From assembly GCA_903970295.1 (NCBI GenBank), contig CAJCHQ010000221.1, positions 1 through 7,205 on the forward strand: a DNA stretch of 7,205 nucleotides, in the 5' to 3' direction. Positions 1 through 5,824 of this stretch are shown piece by piece. Source of the DNA: Bryobacterales bacterium. Lineage in GTDB: Bacteria > Cyanobacteriota > Vampirovibrionia > Obscuribacterales > Obscuribacteraceae. Below the pieces are notes generated by a model that was not told the origin of the DNA, searched no databases, and was given only the letters and a program-made list of their open reading frames with translations. How positions within the stretch are numbered: the stretch's first letter is position 1; every line of letters starts with the position of its first letter. The position numbers and the translations under genes were made by a program.

Positions 1-505
1 TCATGTCACCGTCGCTGACCAGGACATATGTGTAATGATCGACGATTGCAAAATCCGGTTTGTTATAACGTTCTGAGAGTGCGACCTCGGCGATAGCCAT
101 ACCGACCGCGTTTCCAAAGCCCTGCCCGAGCGGACCAGTGGTGGCTTCAACACCTGGTGTGTCTTTGTACTCGGGATGTCCAGGCGTTTTGCTCTGCCAT
201 TGACGGAAATTTTTGATGTCGTCGAGAGACAAAGCGAAGCCAGCCATATGTAAAAGGGCATAAAGCAGAGCACTGCCGTGACCGGCAGACAAGACAAACC
301 GATCGCGATTCGACCAGTTAGGGTCGGTCGGATTGACATTGAGAAAGCGCTGCCAGAGGGTGTAAGCCATCGCCGCTGAACCGAGTGGCAATCCCGGGTG
401 ACCAGAATTGGCCTTCTGCACCATATCCACTGCCAAAAAGCGAATTGTGTTGATGCACTCTTCATCGATTTTTGTGTTCGAACTTTTTAACAACGACGCT
501 GTCAT
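1..505 (-). CDS. tkt: Transketolase, N-terminal part (runs off the left edge)
   Basis: Transketolase is a thiamine-diphosphate and Mg-dependent cytosolic enzyme that moves two-carbon units between sugar phosphates in the non-oxidative pentose phosphate pathway. Translating the minus strand from the ATG at 505 gives 168 uninterrupted codons. SGHPG (residues 34-38) and LSAGHGS (72-78) carry histidines of the active site. TPGHPEY (107-113) and TTGPLGQG (122-129) are the family-typical donor/cofactor segment. [14 protein letters not shown] (155-168) is the start of the thiamine-diphosphate motif, with SDG in place of GDG, as in many bacterial transketolases. The full protein is usually about 660 residues, so roughly three quarters lies outside the window. 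The start is supported by AGGAGG seven bases upstream. It follows zwf by 11 bases on the same strand, so it is almost certainly co-transcribed with it. The family is certain; transketolase versus a paralogous split or dihydroxyacetone-synthase type is not fully excluded. Confidence 0.96.
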   Translation of the reverse strand, partial: MTASLLKSSNTKIDEECINTIRFLAVDMVQKANSGHPGLPLGSAAMAYTLWQRFLNVNPTDPNWSNRDRFVLSAGHGSALLYALLHMAGFALSLDDIKNFRQWQSKTPGHPEYKDTPGVEATTGPLGQGFGNAVGMAIAEVALSERYNKPDFAIVDHYTYVLVSDGDM

Positions 506-512
506 GTGGTCG

Positions 513-518
513 CCTCCT
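513..518 (-). promoter_or_regulatory. Shine-Dalgarno of tkt, overlapping the zwf stop codon
   Basis: The minus strand reads AGGAGG seven bases before the tkt ATG (503-505). Two of its bases belong to the zwf TAG stop (517-519). A perfect Shine-Dalgarno placed on the upstream stop suggests translational coupling or handover of ribosomes from zwf to tkt, and it decides the tkt start. Confidence 0.85.
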
Positions 519-1908
519 ATTTAGCATCTTCTGGTTTGTCCGGCACCGGGTTGTGCCAGCCGTGTGGCGGTTCGACATTTTCTACTTGCGTTGGTCCCCA
601 GCTGTTCTTATCGTATTGATATGCTGGCGTCACATTGTCTAGAATCGGATCCAGAACTCGCCAGGCCGCTTCCACTGAGTCTTCTCGTGAAAACATTGTG
701 GCATCACCATTCATAGCGTCGCCTAAGAGTCTCTCGTATGGCGGCATCTCGTCTTTTGGCGCTTCATGCACAACAAGCTCATCGAGACTGCCGATCATTT
801 CTTCGCCGGGTTTTTTGATCCTGACTCCAAGTGCAATTTGTTCATTCGGACTGAGACGAAATCTGTAATATCCATCATCGCCGGTTTTAGATTCATCCAG
901 GACGGGATGTTCAGAATGTTTAAACCTGATCATTATTTCAGTGATCGTCACAGGCATACATTTCCCAGCACGCACGTAAAAGGGAACTCCTTGCCAACGT
1001 TCGTTATCGATGTGAAATTTGAGAGCGGCAAATGTCTCAACACTAGAATCTTCGGCTACCCCCGGCTGTTGGTGATATCCGGAAAACTGTCCTCGCACCA
1101 CATCCTTTTTCTCAAGCGGACGAATCGATTGCATCAGCCGTGCACGCTGGTTAGCGATCGATTCGTGTGAGTTACTCTCAGGGCATTCCATGGCCAGACA
1201 CGAAATCACTTGAAGCATGTGGTTCTGCACAACATCGCGTATCGCTCCTTCCTCGTCATATAACTTGCCGCGATCCGAAACATCGAATTCCTCAGCCATA
1301 GTGATCTGAACACTCTCGATATATTTTCCAGACCATGCTGCATCGACTATTTGATTAGCGAATCTGAAATAGATGAGATTCTGAACCGGTTCTTTACCCA
1401 GATAGTGATCGATTCTGAAAATACTGTCTTCTTTGAAGTATTTGTGGAGCGTTGCGTTGAGCTTTTTGGCTGAATCGAGGTCTCTGCCGAAGGGCTTTTC
1501 GACGACCACGCGAGCGTTCTTGATGCATTCAGCCTTAGCCAGACCGCTGGCGACGGTGCTGAACAAATTCGGTGGTATCGCCAGATAATAAAGCGGGTGT
1601 TTTGCCTCACCAAGCTTAGCCCTCAGCTGCTGAAACGTTTCTGCGTCAGCGTAATCGCCGTCGATATACTGCAGTAAAGAACAAAGCTTTTGGAATGCCT
1701 CTTCATCGACTCCGCCATGCTTTTCAAGACTGTCTCTGGCACGCGATTTCAGCTTATCTAAATTCCAGTTCGACTTAGCCACCCCGATCACAGGAATGTC
1801 GAGATGTCCATGCTTGATCATCGATTGTAATGCCGGAAAAATTTGTTTGTAAGCGAGGTCGCCACTAGCGCCTAAAAATACGAAAGCGTCTGAATGTTCT
1901 GCTGGCAC
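517..1908 (-). CDS. zwf: Glucose-6-phosphate 1-dehydrogenase
   Basis: Oxidises glucose-6-phosphate to 6-phosphogluconolactone with NADP (or NAD), the entry step of the oxidative pentose phosphate pathway; cytosolic. The 463-residue product is slightly shorter than the usual 480-510. FLGASGDLA (11-19) is the Rossmann nucleotide-binding loop, and [10 protein letters not shown] (134-143) carries the conserved [12 protein letters not shown] (165-173) is the family signature, with the substrate-binding His168 and Lys172. QNHMLQ (228-233) contains the expected catalytic His230. RAGK (313-316) stands where RTGK or RSGK is usual. From memory, the segments around 213-233 and 285-320 look closer to the actinobacterial-type branch than to E. 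coli Zwf. The start is GTG at 1908: AAGGA lies eight bases upstream and an in-frame TAA two codons upstream excludes extension. It is the first gene of a zwf-tkt operon. No opcA or phosphogluconolactonase gene is visible beside it. Confidence 0.97.
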   Translation of the reverse strand: MPAEHSDAFVFLGASGDLAYKQIFPALQSMIKHGHLDIPVIGVAKSNWNLDKLKSRARDSLEKHGGVDEEAFQKLCSLLQYIDGDYADAETFQQLRAKLGEAKHPLYYLAIPPNLFSTVASGLAKAECIKNARVVVEKPFGRDLDSAKKLNATLHKYFKEDSIFRIDHYLGKEPVQNLIYFRFANQIVDAAWSGKYIESVQITMAEEFDVSDRGKLYDEEGAIRDVVQNHMLQVISCLAMECPESNSHESIANQRARLMQSIRPLEKKDVVRGQFSGYHQQPGVAEDSSVETFAALKFHIDNERWQGVPFYVRAGKCMPVTITEIMIRFKHSEHPVLDESKTGDDGYYRFRLSPNEQIALGVRIKKPGEEMIGSLDELVVHEAPKDEMPPYERLLGDAMNGDATMFSREDSVEAAWRVLDPILDNVTPAYQYDKNSWGPTQVENVEPPHGWHNPVPDKPEDAK

Positions 1909-2130
1909 TTGTTAATTCCTTTTTCTAATGGCAACTGATCCTCGTGGCCGCCCAATAGTAAGCGCGTGGCCAATTGGACTCATTCCCTCTTGGCTGTTTT
2001 GCCCCTGACGGGCTTCAGCAATTTCTGTTCCAACTGCGCTCTGTTTATTTTGGACACAAGTTGATCACAATTAGGCAGGGAACGCCATTGCTTTTGCTTC
2101 GTCCATCACAGAACCAAGAGGTAATAATCG
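1909..2130. promoter_or_regulatory. Divergent intergenic region between zwf and the SDR gene
   Basis: This 222-base gap must hold the promoters of both zwf (leftward) and the SDR gene (rightward). Visible elements are AAGGA at 1917-1921 on the minus strand (zwf ribosome binding site, eight bases before GTG) and AGAGG at 2117-2121 on the plus strand (nine bases before the SDR ATG). There is also a short perfect hairpin GCCC-CTGAC-GGGC at 2001-2013 without a T-run, and a 7-base direct repeat CGTGGCC in the 1943-1972 stretch. I found no convincing -35/-10 pair for either gene, and no open frame of note. Confidence 0.6.
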
Positions 2131-3213
2131 ATGAGCATTGACAAAGAAGTGATATTGATTACAGGCAGCAGCGGCTTCATAGGACAGGCTCTGGCGAAGA
2201 AGTTCCAGGCCAGAGGCAACCTGGTTGTTGGTTTCGACAAGGAGCCAGCTCAAGGACCCTCGACTGATTTAGAATGTCTTTTCTGCGATCTATCTTCAGA
2301 CGAGAGCATGCAAAAGACTTTTGCTCTGCTTAAAGAGAAATATGGTCACACGATCAAAGCGGTGTTGCATCTCGCCGCATATTACAGCTTTTCGGGTGAA
2401 GACAGCCCGCTATATAAAGAGATCACTGTCGAAGGCACAGGTCGCATGTTGCGAGAGCTTCAAAACTATGATGTCGGTCAATTTATTTTTTCCAGTTCGA
2501 TGCTGGTGCACCAACCGAACAAGCCTGGTGAGAAGATCACGGAAGAATCGCCAATAGAACCCACATGGCAATACCCCAAATCAAAGGTTGAAACCGAAAA
2601 GCTGATACACGAGAAACATGGAAAGATTCCCAGCGTTCTATTGCGGATTGCCGGTGTTTATGCCGACGACTGCCACTCCATTCCGATCGCTCACCAAATT
2701 CAAAGAATCTACGAAGGACAATTGGAAGGACATCTATATTCAGGCGACACTGATGTCAGACAATCTTTCGTGCATGTGGACGATTTGGTCAAAGCTTTCG
2801 AAGCTGTTGTCGACCATGCGGATAGTCTACCCAACATTTCTGTTTTCGAGATCGGTGAACCTGATGCAATGAGTTATGAGGAGATGCAAAAACAAATCGG
2901 CATGCTCACTCACGGCACCGATTGGAAAACTTTTTCCGTGCCAAAGCCGATAGCAAAATTAGGCGCAGCCATTGAAATGGAAATTCCGTTCATGGACAAG
3001 CCGTTCGTCAAACCATGGATGGTTGATCATGCCGACGACAATTACGACCTCTGTATTGATAAGGCGAAGGCAGTATTAGGTTGGAATCCCCAGCATTCAC
3101 TGCACGAAACCATTCCAGTGATGATTTCTCAACTGAAAGCGGATCCACTAAAATTCTACAAGGAAAATCACCTGAAGGCGCCGGGCTGGTTGAAGGAAAA
3201 ATCCGTAGTTTGA
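2131..3213 (+). CDS. NAD(P)-dependent epimerase/dehydratase (extended SDR family)
   Basis: A 360-residue extended short-chain dehydrogenase/reductase, the fold of UDP-glucose 4-epimerase, dTDP-glucose dehydratase and 3-beta-hydroxysteroid dehydrogenase-like enzymes. TGSSGFIG (11-18) is the Rossmann glycine motif. Asp36 at the end of the second strand favours NAD(H) over NADP(H). HLAAYY (80-85) is the cofactor-ring segment. SSS (121-123) with Tyr148 and Lys152 of YPKSK form the Ser-Tyr-Lys catalytic set. FVHVDDL (213-219) and LGWNP (316-320) are typical C-terminal-half motifs. After LGWNP there is a roughly 30-residue tail with DPLKFYKEN (338-346), seen in some members and of unknown role. No signal peptide, so cytosolic. 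The ATG at 2131 has AGAGG nine bases upstream. It is divergent from zwf and stands alone on its strand. The substrate cannot be told from sequence: nucleotide sugar, steroid-like and flavonoid-like substrates all occur in this family. Confidence 0.92.
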   Translation: MSIDKEVILITGSSGFIGQALAKKFQARGNLVVGFDKEPAQGPSTDLECLFCDLSSDESMQKTFALLKEKYGHTIKAVLHLAAYYSFSGEDSPLYKEITVEGTGRMLRELQNYDVGQFIFSSSMLVHQPNKPGEKITEESPIEPTWQYPKSKVETEKLIHEKHGKIPSVLLRIAGVYADDCHSIPIAHQIQRIYEGQLEGHLYSGDTDVRQSFVHVDDLVKAFEAVVDHADSLPNISVFEIGEPDAMSYEEMQKQIGMLTHGTDWKTFSVPKPIAKLGAAIEMEIPFMDKPFVKPWMVDHADDNYDLCIDKAKAVLGWNPQHSLHETIPVMISQLKADPLKFYKENHLKAPGWLKEKSVV

Positions 3214-3517
3214 AGCATTGGGCATTTTGCCAGACATTGATTATTTGCAATTCCACACTGTGAGGGTCTGGCAATCCCATGTCGACCACTCGTATATCAG
3301 GCAACCCGTCTTTTACGAGTGCGTCCAGTTTCTGATTCATGCTGGTTGATTCCCGTTCTCCAATTTGCTGCAAGATTTCTTTTCCGTGTTTTGAGTCGTG
3401 CTTCGCATAGGCAATTTCCAGATCGTTAACGACGGTGTCGTTTATTTCGTTTGGATCAAGCGCCAGGTGAGGCTGCCAATCTGAGATCGGCGGTTGTGCA
3501 GCCTTTCGTTGACACGC
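3214..3517 (-). pseudogene. Start-less coding-like remnant of unknown family
   Basis: The minus strand is open from just after a TAA (3518-3520) through 3214 and on, antisense into the SDR gene, to a stop at 3008. The roughly 101 codons outside the SDR gene look like real protein: balanced composition, purine-rich first positions, and stretches such as LALDPNEINDTVVNDLEIAY and KHGKEILQQIGERE. Inside the SDR overlap the composition becomes serine/proline/arginine-rich, as expected of antisense shadow. No ATG or GTG opens the frame before an internal TTG at 3373, which lacks a good ribosome site, or an internal ATG about 11 codons later. I therefore read it as the middle of a gene that lost both ends. 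The open frame begins Ala-Cys-Gln-Arg-Lys, which could be what follows a lipoprotein box, but no hydrophobic signal sequence precedes it in the same frame. I do not recognise the family. Alternatives are a real small gene starting at TTG 3373, or a chance open frame. Confidence 0.45.
3227..3274. repeat. 9-base perfect inverted repeat downstream of the SDR gene
   Basis: TTGCCAGAC at 3227-3235 is the exact reverse complement of GTCTGGCAA at 3266-3274, with a 30-base loop. A smaller ATTG/CAAT pair (3236-3239 and 3248-3251) sits inside the loop. GGG before and CCC after could extend the stem across a small internal loop. It begins 13 bases after the SDR stop, a natural place for a transcript end. 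There is no T-run, so it is not a classical intrinsic terminator. One such repeat is roughly what chance gives in a window this size. Confidence 0.35.
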
Positions 3518-3593
3518 TTATGCGGTAAATACGAGGTTTTGCTTGAGACACTTGTGTGGTATTTTGGTCGCCTAGTCTTAAGAGGAACACCCC

Positions 3594-4325
3594 ATGCAAC
3601 GGTTAGCAACCATTTTGGCGCTGGTATCCTGGCTCTCGATTTGCACTAATTGCAACGCCCAGACAAATCCTTCTCTTCGAACAGCCAATCAAATCACTCA
3701 GCGAAAAGACTGGAGTGGATTGGCTCAGTTCAGTGCTGAATGGGTCAAACGGGAACCGAATAATTACGACGCATGGTGCGACTTAGCTGTGGCCAATGCG
3801 CGTCTAAATCGAAATAACGAGGCAATCGCAGCATTCAATCGAGCAAGCCAGATCAAGCCGAATGAGCCCGGAGTATGGCACGCCCTGGCAGTCTGTTACT
3901 CACGGGCCGACAATCTCGATGCTGCGTACAGAGCAGTTTCTCAAGGCGAACAGAATGGTGTCGCTGCCGGTACTATGAATGCGCATTACTGGTATCTGTA
4001 CGGCAATGCCTTTGGCACACTGCAGCGATACGATCTTGCTAAGCAAGCCTTTCGCAATGCCATCGCAGGAAATCCCAGATTCGGCGCCGCTTGGTCCAAT
4101 CTGGGTCTAATGTACGAATTGACGAACGACAACAAAACCGCGCTTTCTTGCTATCAGAAGGGTGGCGCATTGGGCGATCAAGCCGGACAGTATAATGCCA
4201 CAACACTGCAAAGCAGAATCAATGCGAAAAACGCACCGCGAGTCGCTTCCCGCTCAGGATCGGCGGCTAATTTGCTGCGGCAACGAATGAGGATTGAATT
4301 TGCCGAAAGTCACGTTCCACACTAA
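3594..4325 (+). CDS. Exported tetratricopeptide-repeat (TPR) protein
   Basis: A 243-residue protein with a Sec-type signal peptide: Arg3, a hydrophobic core at about 5-17, and a likely signal peptidase I cut after Ala22 (CNA-Q). The mature part is mostly TPR helices, which mediate protein-protein contacts. A half or degenerate repeat lies near 40-56. Repeats follow at about 57-90 (AWCDLAVANARLNRNNEAIA), 91-124, 131-164 (LYGNAFGTLQRYDLAKQAF) and 165-198 (AWSNLGLMYELTNDNKTALS). Each shows the usual small residue/Tyr/Ala/Pro spacing. The C-terminal 45 residues are basic and repeat-free. It probably acts in the periplasm as a binding scaffold; no enzymatic domain is visible and the partner is unknown. 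The start ATG has AGAGGA (3581-3586) seven bases upstream. It stands alone, convergent with the next gene across a 38-base gap. A lipoprotein reading (Cys17 or Cys20) is less likely because neither has a proper lipobox. Confidence 0.88.
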   Translation: MQRLATILALVSWLSICTNCNAQTNPSLRTANQITQRKDWSGLAQFSAEWVKREPNNYDAWCDLAVANARLNRNNEAIAAFNRASQIKPNEPGVWHALAVCYSRADNLDAAYRAVSQGEQNGVAAGTMNAHYWYLYGNAFGTLQRYDLAKQAFRNAIAGNPRFGAAWSNLGLMYELTNDNKTALSCYQKGGALGDQAGQYNATTLQSRINAKNAPRVASRSGSAANLLRQRMRIEFAESHVPH

Positions 4326-4336
4326 TTGTGCGAGGC

Positions 4337-4356
4337 GAGCGCTTTGACAAGCACTC
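4337..4356. terminator. Possible shared hairpin between convergent genes
   Basis: GAGCGCTT (4337-4344), loop TGAC, then AAGCACTC (4349-4356) form an 8-base stem with one C/A mismatch. It lies in the 38-base gap between the TPR gene stop (4325) and the stop of the convergent gene (4364). The position suits a bidirectional transcription end, but neither side has a T-run, so intrinsic termination is uncertain. Confidence 0.3.
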
Positions 4357-4363
4357 CTATGCG

Positions 4364-5521
4364 CTACTTTGTTAAAGGACCATCGCCGTGATACGTTTCG
4401 ATGTCACTTCCGTTGCGCACTTGCAACCCCACTGTATTTCCTTTGTAGAATGCATAAAAACCTGTAGAGGTATCGCCGAGGCGTTTATGCATATCTAACT
4501 CCATACCGGGCTCCAGTCTTTTCAGAGTGTCGGCATCAATCCCCTTCAAAGTCGTATGCATTGCCTGGTCTAGATTGTTTTGATTAGGGTCGAGAAGCGT
4601 ATTGTTGATATCGCCAATATGTTTTAAATCTTCCGGTGAGTAGCTGGCGATTTGATGGATTTTTTCTAAAACGCCTGCATCGTATTTCTTCACTGCGGCG
4701 GCGTTCCCCGATTTCGGCTCACCCTCTTGCACCTCTGTGCGCAATTGCTTTTCTAGCGACTGGCTTGACGGGAAAGCCTTCGAGGCATCGGCGCCGGACA
4801 CAGTTGTGTTTTTCCCGGCAAGAAAATCTTGCCCTCTGGCGAACGTGGTTACTAAATCGTGATCCGAAAGAGCTGGTCGTTGATCGAGCATTGGTGCTGC
4901 ATCTGCTGCTGCTGTCGATGCTGCCTTAGACCTGGCGAGCTCCTGAGCCGAAGGAGCCGGTCGTTGATCGAGCATTGGCGCCACATCTGCCGCTGTCGCT
5001 GCTGCCTGAGACTTGGCGAGTTCCTGAGCCGAAGGAGCTGGTCGTTGATCGAGTATGGGAGCTACATCCGCGGCTGATAACTCGGTGCCTTTGCCCGCCC
5101 CCGCAGGTTTCAAGCCACTACCCGGCTCTGGACTCGGTATCGGCATGCGGTCGAATTGGTCGAAGCCCGATGTCACGTTAAGCCCCATGCGCTTTGCTGC
5201 CTCTTGCGTTTTATCGACGCTCGCGTAATCAGCGGCTCCTGCGGTAGTCTGTACACCGTCTGCTGGTTTTGGGGTGCCCGGAGTGACTGCTTCAGCAGCT
5301 GCTGCTACTTTAGGATGAGCTTTGTCATCGACGCCAGCCTTGCTGTCAAAAAAGCTGCATGCAGGTAGATGATGTTCACCAGTATTCGTGCGCCCCGCCC
5401 CTCCGCCGTGCAGCGCTTTGAAATCTGCCATCATGCTCGCGACCTGGGCCGATAGACAGTCGCCCTGCCCGTCCGCTTTTCTATTGATTCCGACGCTGGT
5501 TGCTTCAGCCTTGTCGCCCAT
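4364..5521 (-). CDS. Unknown Ala/Pro-rich protein with tandem peptide repeats
   Basis: A 385-residue protein of unrecognised family. The start is ATG 5521, with GGAGG (5529-5533) seven bases upstream. The frame stays open to an ATG at 5872, but the added 117 residues are Ser/Arg/Cys-rich, unlike the rest, and would overlap the opposite gene. Layout: residues 1-65 are a polar segment with two cysteines (22 and 55). Residues 66-149 are an Ala/Pro/Gly linker. Residues 150-223 are three tandem copies of a unit centred on LDQRPAPSAQEL. Residues 224-277 are a second linker. Residues 278-385 are a mixed charged/hydrophobic stretch (LEKIHQIASYSPEDLKHIGD, RLGDTSTGFYAFYKGN) that looks like a folded C-terminal domain. 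No signal peptide or membrane segment is visible. It could be cytosolic or exported by a system without an N-terminal Sec signal. Modular low-complexity linkers suggest a scaffold or secreted/surface role, but this is inference and no function can be assigned. Confidence 0.8.
   Translation of the reverse strand: MGDKAEATSVGINRKADGQGDCLSAQVASMMADFKALHGGGAGRTNTGEHHLPACSFFDSKAGVDDKAHPKVAAAAEAVTPGTPKPADGVQTTAGAADYASVDKTQEAAKRMGLNVTSGFDQFDRMPIPSPEPGSGLKPAGAGKGTELSAADVAPILDQRPAPSAQELAKSQAAATAADVAPMLDQRPAPSAQELARSKAASTAAADAAPMLDQRPALSDHDLVTTFARGQDFLAGKNTTVSGADASKAFPSSQSLEKQLRTEVQEGEPKSGNAAAVKKYDAGVLEKIHQIASYSPEDLKHIGDINNTLLDPNQNNLDQAMHTTLKGIDADTLKRLEPGMELDMHKRLGDTSTGFYAFYKGNTVGLQVRNGSDIETYHGDGPLTK
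4853..5074 (-). repeat. Three tandem in-frame coding repeats (84/81-base period)
   Basis: Within the unknown protein, units cover residues 150-176 (5074-4994), 177-204 (4993-4910) and a shorter third at 205-223 (4909-4853). The first two share AADVAP(I/M)LDQRPAPSAQEL; the third reads AADAAPMLDQRPALSDHDL. At DNA level GGTCGTTGATCGAG (plus strand) recurs at 4875, 4959 and 5040. That spacing is in multiples of three, so the frame is kept. The high DNA identity of the first two units implies fairly recent duplication or ongoing slippage/recombination. Confidence 0.9.
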
Positions 5522-5528
5522 CTCATAC

Positions 5529-5533
5529 CCTCC
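5529..5533 (-). promoter_or_regulatory. Shine-Dalgarno fixing the start of the repeat protein
   Basis: The minus strand reads GGAGG followed by seven bases and ATG (5519-5521). This is the main argument for a 385-residue product rather than the 502-residue longest frame. Confidence 0.75.
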
Positions 5534-5652
5534 GCCAAGAAAGTGGTCTTGACTAATGTTGTATTTAATGAAAGTGACGTGGCCGTTACGCACGGAGAAA
5601 ACTCGTAATTCAATCGGAAGGGTTGTGGTCCGCACCAAACTTGACGAGCAAC

Positions 5653-5674
5653 GTCGGCTTAAACAAGCGCCGAC
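5653..5674. repeat. Hairpin with a 2-base bulge
   Basis: GTCGGCTT (5653-5660), loop AAAC, then AAGCGCCGAC (5665-5674) pair as an 8-base stem with a GC bulge on one side. It lies in the upper part of the divergent region, in the probable 5' leader or promoter of the leftward repeat-protein gene. No T-run follows on either strand. Confidence 0.4.
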
Positions 5675-5697
5675 CATAGCGCTGTTCCATCCGACCA
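5670..5697. repeat. Direct repeat CCGACCA, 21-base period
   Basis: CCGACCA occurs at 5670-5676 and again at 5691-5697. The 21-base period is about two helical turns, so both copies face the same side of the DNA, as in tandem operator half-sites. No regulator gene is in the window, so this is only a candidate binding site. Confidence 0.3.
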
Positions 5698-5738
5698 AAA
5701 GAAAGTCGGGATTAAACACGCTCTTTACAACCAGGCTC

Positions 5739-5766
5739 TTACTAATTAACGAAGCCCACTTATAGT
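5739..5766 (+). promoter_or_regulatory. Weak sigma-70-like promoter candidate for the exported protein
   Basis: TATAGT at 5761-5766 matches the -10 consensus at five of six positions. At 16 bases upstream the best -35 is TTACTA (5739-5744), three of six. A better -35, TTTACA (5724-5729), is too far away. Transcription would start near 5773, inside the inverted repeat at 5767-5786. Confidence 0.25.
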
Positions 5767-5786
5767 ACTGAGAGAAGTCCCTCAGT
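5767..5786. repeat. Perfect inverted repeat ACTGAG-8-CTCAGT
   Basis: ACTGAG (5767-5772) and CTCAGT (5781-5786) are exact reverse complements around an 8-base loop. They lie directly after the candidate -10 box. They could be an operator across the start point or the first hairpin of the leader. Confidence 0.4.
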
Positions 5787-5797
5787 CCCTTCCTTAT

Positions 5798-5813
5798 GGT
5801 CGCCGCTGCGACC
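5798..5813 (+). repeat. Leader hairpin GGTCGC-CGCT-GCGACC abutting the ribosome site
   Basis: A perfect 6-base GC-rich stem with a 4-base loop ends at 5813, and the Shine-Dalgarno GAGGA begins at 5814. ATG follows at 5825. A stable hairpin directly against the ribosome binding site is a plausible translation control element or RNA-stability element; its activity is inferred only. Confidence 0.45.
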
Positions 5814-5824
5814 GAGGATCTTGC

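Larger units (their letters stand above)
5522..5824. promoter_or_regulatory. Divergent intergenic region with several repeats
   Basis: These 303 bases separate the leftward repeat protein from the rightward exported protein and must hold both promoters. From left to right: the leftward gene's Shine-Dalgarno (5529-5533); a bulged hairpin (5653-5674); a direct repeat CCGACCA at 5670 and 5691; a weak rightward promoter candidate around TATAGT (5761-5766); two perfect 6-base inverted repeats (5767-5786, 5798-5813); and the rightward Shine-Dalgarno GAGGA (5814-5818). No frame here looks like protein on either strand. Confidence 0.6.

Noticed and set aside
1..465. Open minus-strand frame of 154 codons starting at 465
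   Set aside because: It is a shifted shadow of the transketolase frame, which starts at 505 and carries all the family motifs.
766..1170. Plus-strand frame opposite zwf
   Set aside because: Antisense shadow of a well-supported gene; composition is not protein-like and there is no ribosome site.
1928..2008. 26-codon plus-strand frame starting ATG at 1928 in the zwf/SDR gap
   Set aside because: Preceded by a T-rich stretch without a ribosome site; no sign of a leader peptide function.
2071..2130. Short protein-like tail (ending MDEAKAMAFPA) on the minus strand before the SDR gene
   Set aside because: Only about a dozen codons look plausible and the rest is antisense to the SDR gene; too short to separate from chance.
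3509..3531. Perfect TTGACA box upstream of the TPR gene
   Set aside because: The nearest -10-like TAAATA (3526-3531) is only 11 bases away and nothing suitable lies at 16-18 bases, so it does not make a proper promoter.
4900..4925. CTG/CTGCTG triplet run in the repeat gene
   Set aside because: Explained by alanine/serine codons in the linker; too short and imperfect to call a microsatellite.
4636..5368. Several overlapping plus-strand frames rich in Cys/Arg/Leu
   Set aside because: Antisense of the Ala-rich repeat region; codon reversal of Ala/Ser/Asp runs explains their composition.
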